Of a stretch of 6,724 bases of DNA, positions 5,085 to 6,724 are shown in pieces (the first letter of the stretch is position 1; every line of letters begins with the position of its first letter). Source of the stretch: Chloroflexota bacterium. Lineage in GTDB: Bacteria; Chloroflexota; Anaerolineae; Anaerolineales; VGOW01. The position numbers and the translations under genes are program-made. The stretch lies in assembly GCA_016215145.1 (NCBI GenBank), contig JACRLA010000152.1:1-6724 (forward strand), in the 5' to 3' direction. The notes under the pieces were generated by a model, which made no database searches, was not told where the DNA came from, and worked only from the letters and a program-made list of their open reading frames with translations.

Positions 5085-5151
5085 GCAGACGGCGTATCGC
5101 ATATCGCAGATGGCGTATCGCACTTCACACATCACGTATCACATATCACGC
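5085..5151. repeat. 21-bp and 7-bp micro-tandem tract between yqeB and yqeC
   Basis: Two 21-bp units with four differences (5085-5105 and 5106-5126, each GCAGAyGGCGTATCGCA followed by a variable end) are followed by three 7-bp units ATCACGT, ATCACAT, ATCACGC (5131-5151). On the minus strand the 7-bp units read GCGTGAT, ATGTGAT, ACGTGAT and contain the last codons and TGA stop of yqeB. The tract also forms the leader of yqeC-mocA and leaves no Shine-Dalgarno sequence there. Confidence 0.8.
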
Positions 5152-5954
5152 AACAACCCACTCGACAACACCGCCTCAACAACCCCGCCGCCAACGGCTA
5201 ACGACTTATCAGAGATGGTGAAGCAATAGCGCGAGTCATTACGCGGATCGAGATCGCCAACTTTTTCATTGGCATTAACCGAGATGCCGTCGTGAATCAA
5301 ACCGCGCAACGCGCCGTCGAAGGGCGCGATAATTTTCTGCCCCTCTACCGTGGCAATCACTTCATCTTTACGAACCAGATCGCCAATTTCTTTTTGGGCG
5401 CACAACACACCCGCGACGGGCGCGCGCAAAACACGATCTCCCTCAAAGCCCATCACCGATTCCGGTTTACCCGTATCGGCTTGCGCCGCGCCTTTCCATA
5501 TCACCCGCCCCAGATCGTGCCCGCGATTCGTTTCTATCACCGCATGACAATGAACGCCCGCCTCAAAGCCGGGACCCAAGCCCACGACAAACTGCGCCGA
5601 ATCAATTTTTGTATCGAGAGGCTGCTTGCACATTCGAGCGTCAATTAAGATTTGAGGTTGAAGAGTGGAGAGTGAGTCGCCGTCGGGATCGGTTACCACA
5701 GGAATATCGCCGCTACGCGCGATGACGGCAGCCGCAAAGGAGTCATAGTGGAGCGCGTTGAGGCGATCAATCGTGATCGCGCCATCATAAATCGCTTGCG
5801 CCACAGAGACCATGCGCCGCACCACACGCGGTTGATCCAGTTCGAGAACAATGACGGGGAAACCGGCGTGATGCAAACGATGAACAACGCCCGTCGCCAG
5901 ATCGCCGCCGCCGCGCACCACGCACAACGTGTTATGAAAAAGTAGAGGCGGCAT
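5139..5954 (-). CDS. yqeB: YqeB, selenium-dependent molybdenum hydroxylase maturation protein
   Basis: A 271-residue protein matching the YqeB (EF2563) family, which occurs with YqeC, MocA and selenium-dependent molybdenum hydroxylases. Its exact reaction is not established; a role in handling the selenium-containing form of the cofactor is inferred for the family. Diagnostic segments: VVRGGGDLATGVVHRLHHAGF near the N-terminus (Rossmann-like glycine motif), LELDQPRVVRRMVSVAQAIYDG, GLGPGFEAGVHCHAVIETNRGHDLG in the middle, and a C-terminal barrel-sandwich-like part with APVAGVL, DEVIATVEG, GALRGLIHDG, KVGDLDPR and TISDKSLAVGGGVVEAVL. The ATG at 5954 shares one base with the stop of the upstream beta-helix gene (TGATG); a GTG at 5957 is also possible. 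AGGAG lies about 13 bases upstream. The final residues RDM and the stop come from the adjacent 7-bp repeats. The separation to yqeC-mocA is 62 bases, consistent with one operon. Confidence 0.9.
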   Translation of the reverse strand: MPPLLFHNTLCVVRGGGDLATGVVHRLHHAGFPVIVLELDQPRVVRRMVSVAQAIYDGAITIDRLNALHYDSFAAAVIARSGDIPVVTDPDGDSLSTLQPQILIDARMCKQPLDTKIDSAQFVVGLGPGFEAGVHCHAVIETNRGHDLGRVIWKGAAQADTGKPESVMGFEGDRVLRAPVAGVLCAQKEIGDLVRKDEVIATVEGQKIIAPFDGALRGLIHDGISVNANEKVGDLDPRNDSRYCFTISDKSLAVGGGVVEAVLSSGLLRDM

Positions 5955-6724
5955 CACTTGGTATACGCTCCTGCCACAGGAGTCGTCCGCGCCTTGCCAT
6001 CGCGATCCGCTTTCACTTCGTTGCTCAAATCACCGGCTGGCACGTTCTGATCCCACGCAAAGATCGGGATGCTGAAAACTTTTGCCGTCAACAAATTTCC
6101 GGCAGGATGCAGATCGCCTTTGGCAAAATCGGCGAACTGCGGTTGCAGGGTATTGATGGCGTTGTCGGCGCGAAGTTGAGTCGCGTTGCAAGTTGGGTTT
6201 GTCGGCTGGCATCCTTGATCACCGTCTTCGATTCCGAGCGAATGATCTTTCGGTCCATTCCAGATCACGTTGCCGCGAATCTGCAAATTAACATCCGTCA
6301 GCGCGGGCGATGGAATGTTAGAGTTGGGCGAAGGTTTACGCCCGCCGTAGATCGCCAGATGCTGCCACTGACTCTGATAGCCCGTCGGGTTGTAGATCAC
6401 ATTGTTGTAAATAAACACGTTGCGATCCGGTATCGGCTCGCCATCGCCGCCCACGTTGCTCGTCCCCCAACCGCCCTTCGACAAATTTTCGGCGCAACGT
6501 TTAACGTCGCCGTCACAACTGCGGAAACCGAAAACAACTTCCAACACATGGCTGAGCTTGCCCACACGAAACATTGTATTGTGCGCGATCAAAATGTTGT
6601 AGCCGCCGTTCACGCCCACAGCCGCGCCCTGCGTATCGTGGATGACGTTGTTGATCACTTTAACATCGTAGGCTTCGTGCTTCAACCAATCGGGAACCAT
6701 ATACTCGAAACCCGTGCCTTGCCC
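5954..6724 (-). CDS. Right-handed parallel beta-helix protein, 5' partial
   Basis: 256 residues of the C-terminal part are visible; the frame is open to the right edge (GQGTGFEYMVPDWLK), so the ATG at 6700 is internal. Repeating short strands rich in N, V, I and G mark a parallel beta-helix: VKVINNVIHDTQGAAVGVNGG, NILIAHNTMFRVG, VFIYNNVIYNP, LQIRGNVIWNG. The C-terminus PVAGAYTK resembles the GA[YF] ending common in secreted beta-helix proteins that bind or cleave polysaccharide. Cysteine pairs (SCDGDVKRC, GCQPTNPTC) suggest disulfides and an extracytoplasmic location, but any signal peptide lies outside the window. No catalytic residues can be assigned, so lyase activity is only a possibility. 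Its TGA overlaps the yqeB ATG, an odd partner for a cofactor gene. Confidence 0.8.
   Translation of the reverse strand, partial: GQGTGFEYMVPDWLKHEAYDVKVINNVIHDTQGAAVGVNGGYNILIAHNTMFRVGKLSHVLEVVFGFRSCDGDVKRCAENLSKGGWGTSNVGGDGEPIPDRNVFIYNNVIYNPTGYQSQWQHLAIYGGRKPSPNSNIPSPALTDVNLQIRGNVIWNGPKDHSLGIEDGDQGCQPTNPTCNATQLRADNAINTLQPQFADFAKGDLHPAGNLLTAKVFSIPIFAWDQNVPAGDLSNEVKADRDGKARTTPVAGAYTK

Noticed and set aside
5139..5957. In-frame TGA selenocysteine in the selenium-linked genes
   Set aside because: YqeB, YqeC-MocA and the HD frames are uninterrupted and end at ordinary stops; no SECIS-like hairpin follows a TGA.

Overview
The window reads as a piece of a bacterial chromosome, most probably Chloroflexota (Anaerolineae-like). 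This is an inference from the gene mix (BchI/ChlI-like AAA+ ATPase, YqeB plus a YqeC-MocA fusion, sortase remnant, beta-helix protein) and from the style of the repeats: purine-rich micro-tandems between genes, an ATTGCGAG-type hairpin element and palindromes inside genes. No marker gene fixes the taxonomy.

Plus strand, 1-2808: the 3' part of a hotdog acyl-CoA thioesterase; a repeat-rich spacer; a complete magnesium-chelatase-subunit-I-like ATPase with a four-cysteine insert; about 380 bases without a gene, holding a 33-bp tandem repeat, a 114-bp MITE-like hairpin with a 6-bp target-site duplication and a CTACCTGTTTAC tract; a six-helix membrane protein of unknown function; and a tRNA-Gly(CCC) whose first 10 bases overlap the end of that membrane-protein gene. 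The tRNA has a likely promoter inside the preceding gene and an intrinsic terminator. Just after it lies a 69-codon C-terminal remnant of a sortase.

Minus strand, 6724-3098, in transcription order: a secreted-type right-handed beta-helix protein (5' end outside the window), yqeB, a yqeC-mocA fusion and an HD-domain phosphohydrolase. The beta-helix and yqeB genes touch through TGATG, and the fusion and HD genes overlap by 19 bases. YqeB, YqeC and MocA together mature molybdenum hydroxylases of the xanthine dehydrogenase type. MocA makes the cytosine dinucleotide form of the cofactor; YqeB and YqeC are linked to the selenium-dependent versions. No hydroxylase, selD or xdhC is visible here, so the target enzyme must lie elsewhere.

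The most unusual signal is repeats invading coding sequence. Four short inverted-repeat elements sit inside genes (one in the membrane protein, three in yqeC-mocA) without breaking the frame. In the three clearest, each arm is itself nearly palindromic, so the element is a direct and an inverted repeat at once. Separately, three genes end exactly where a micro-tandem tract begins, and the tract supplies the stop codon.
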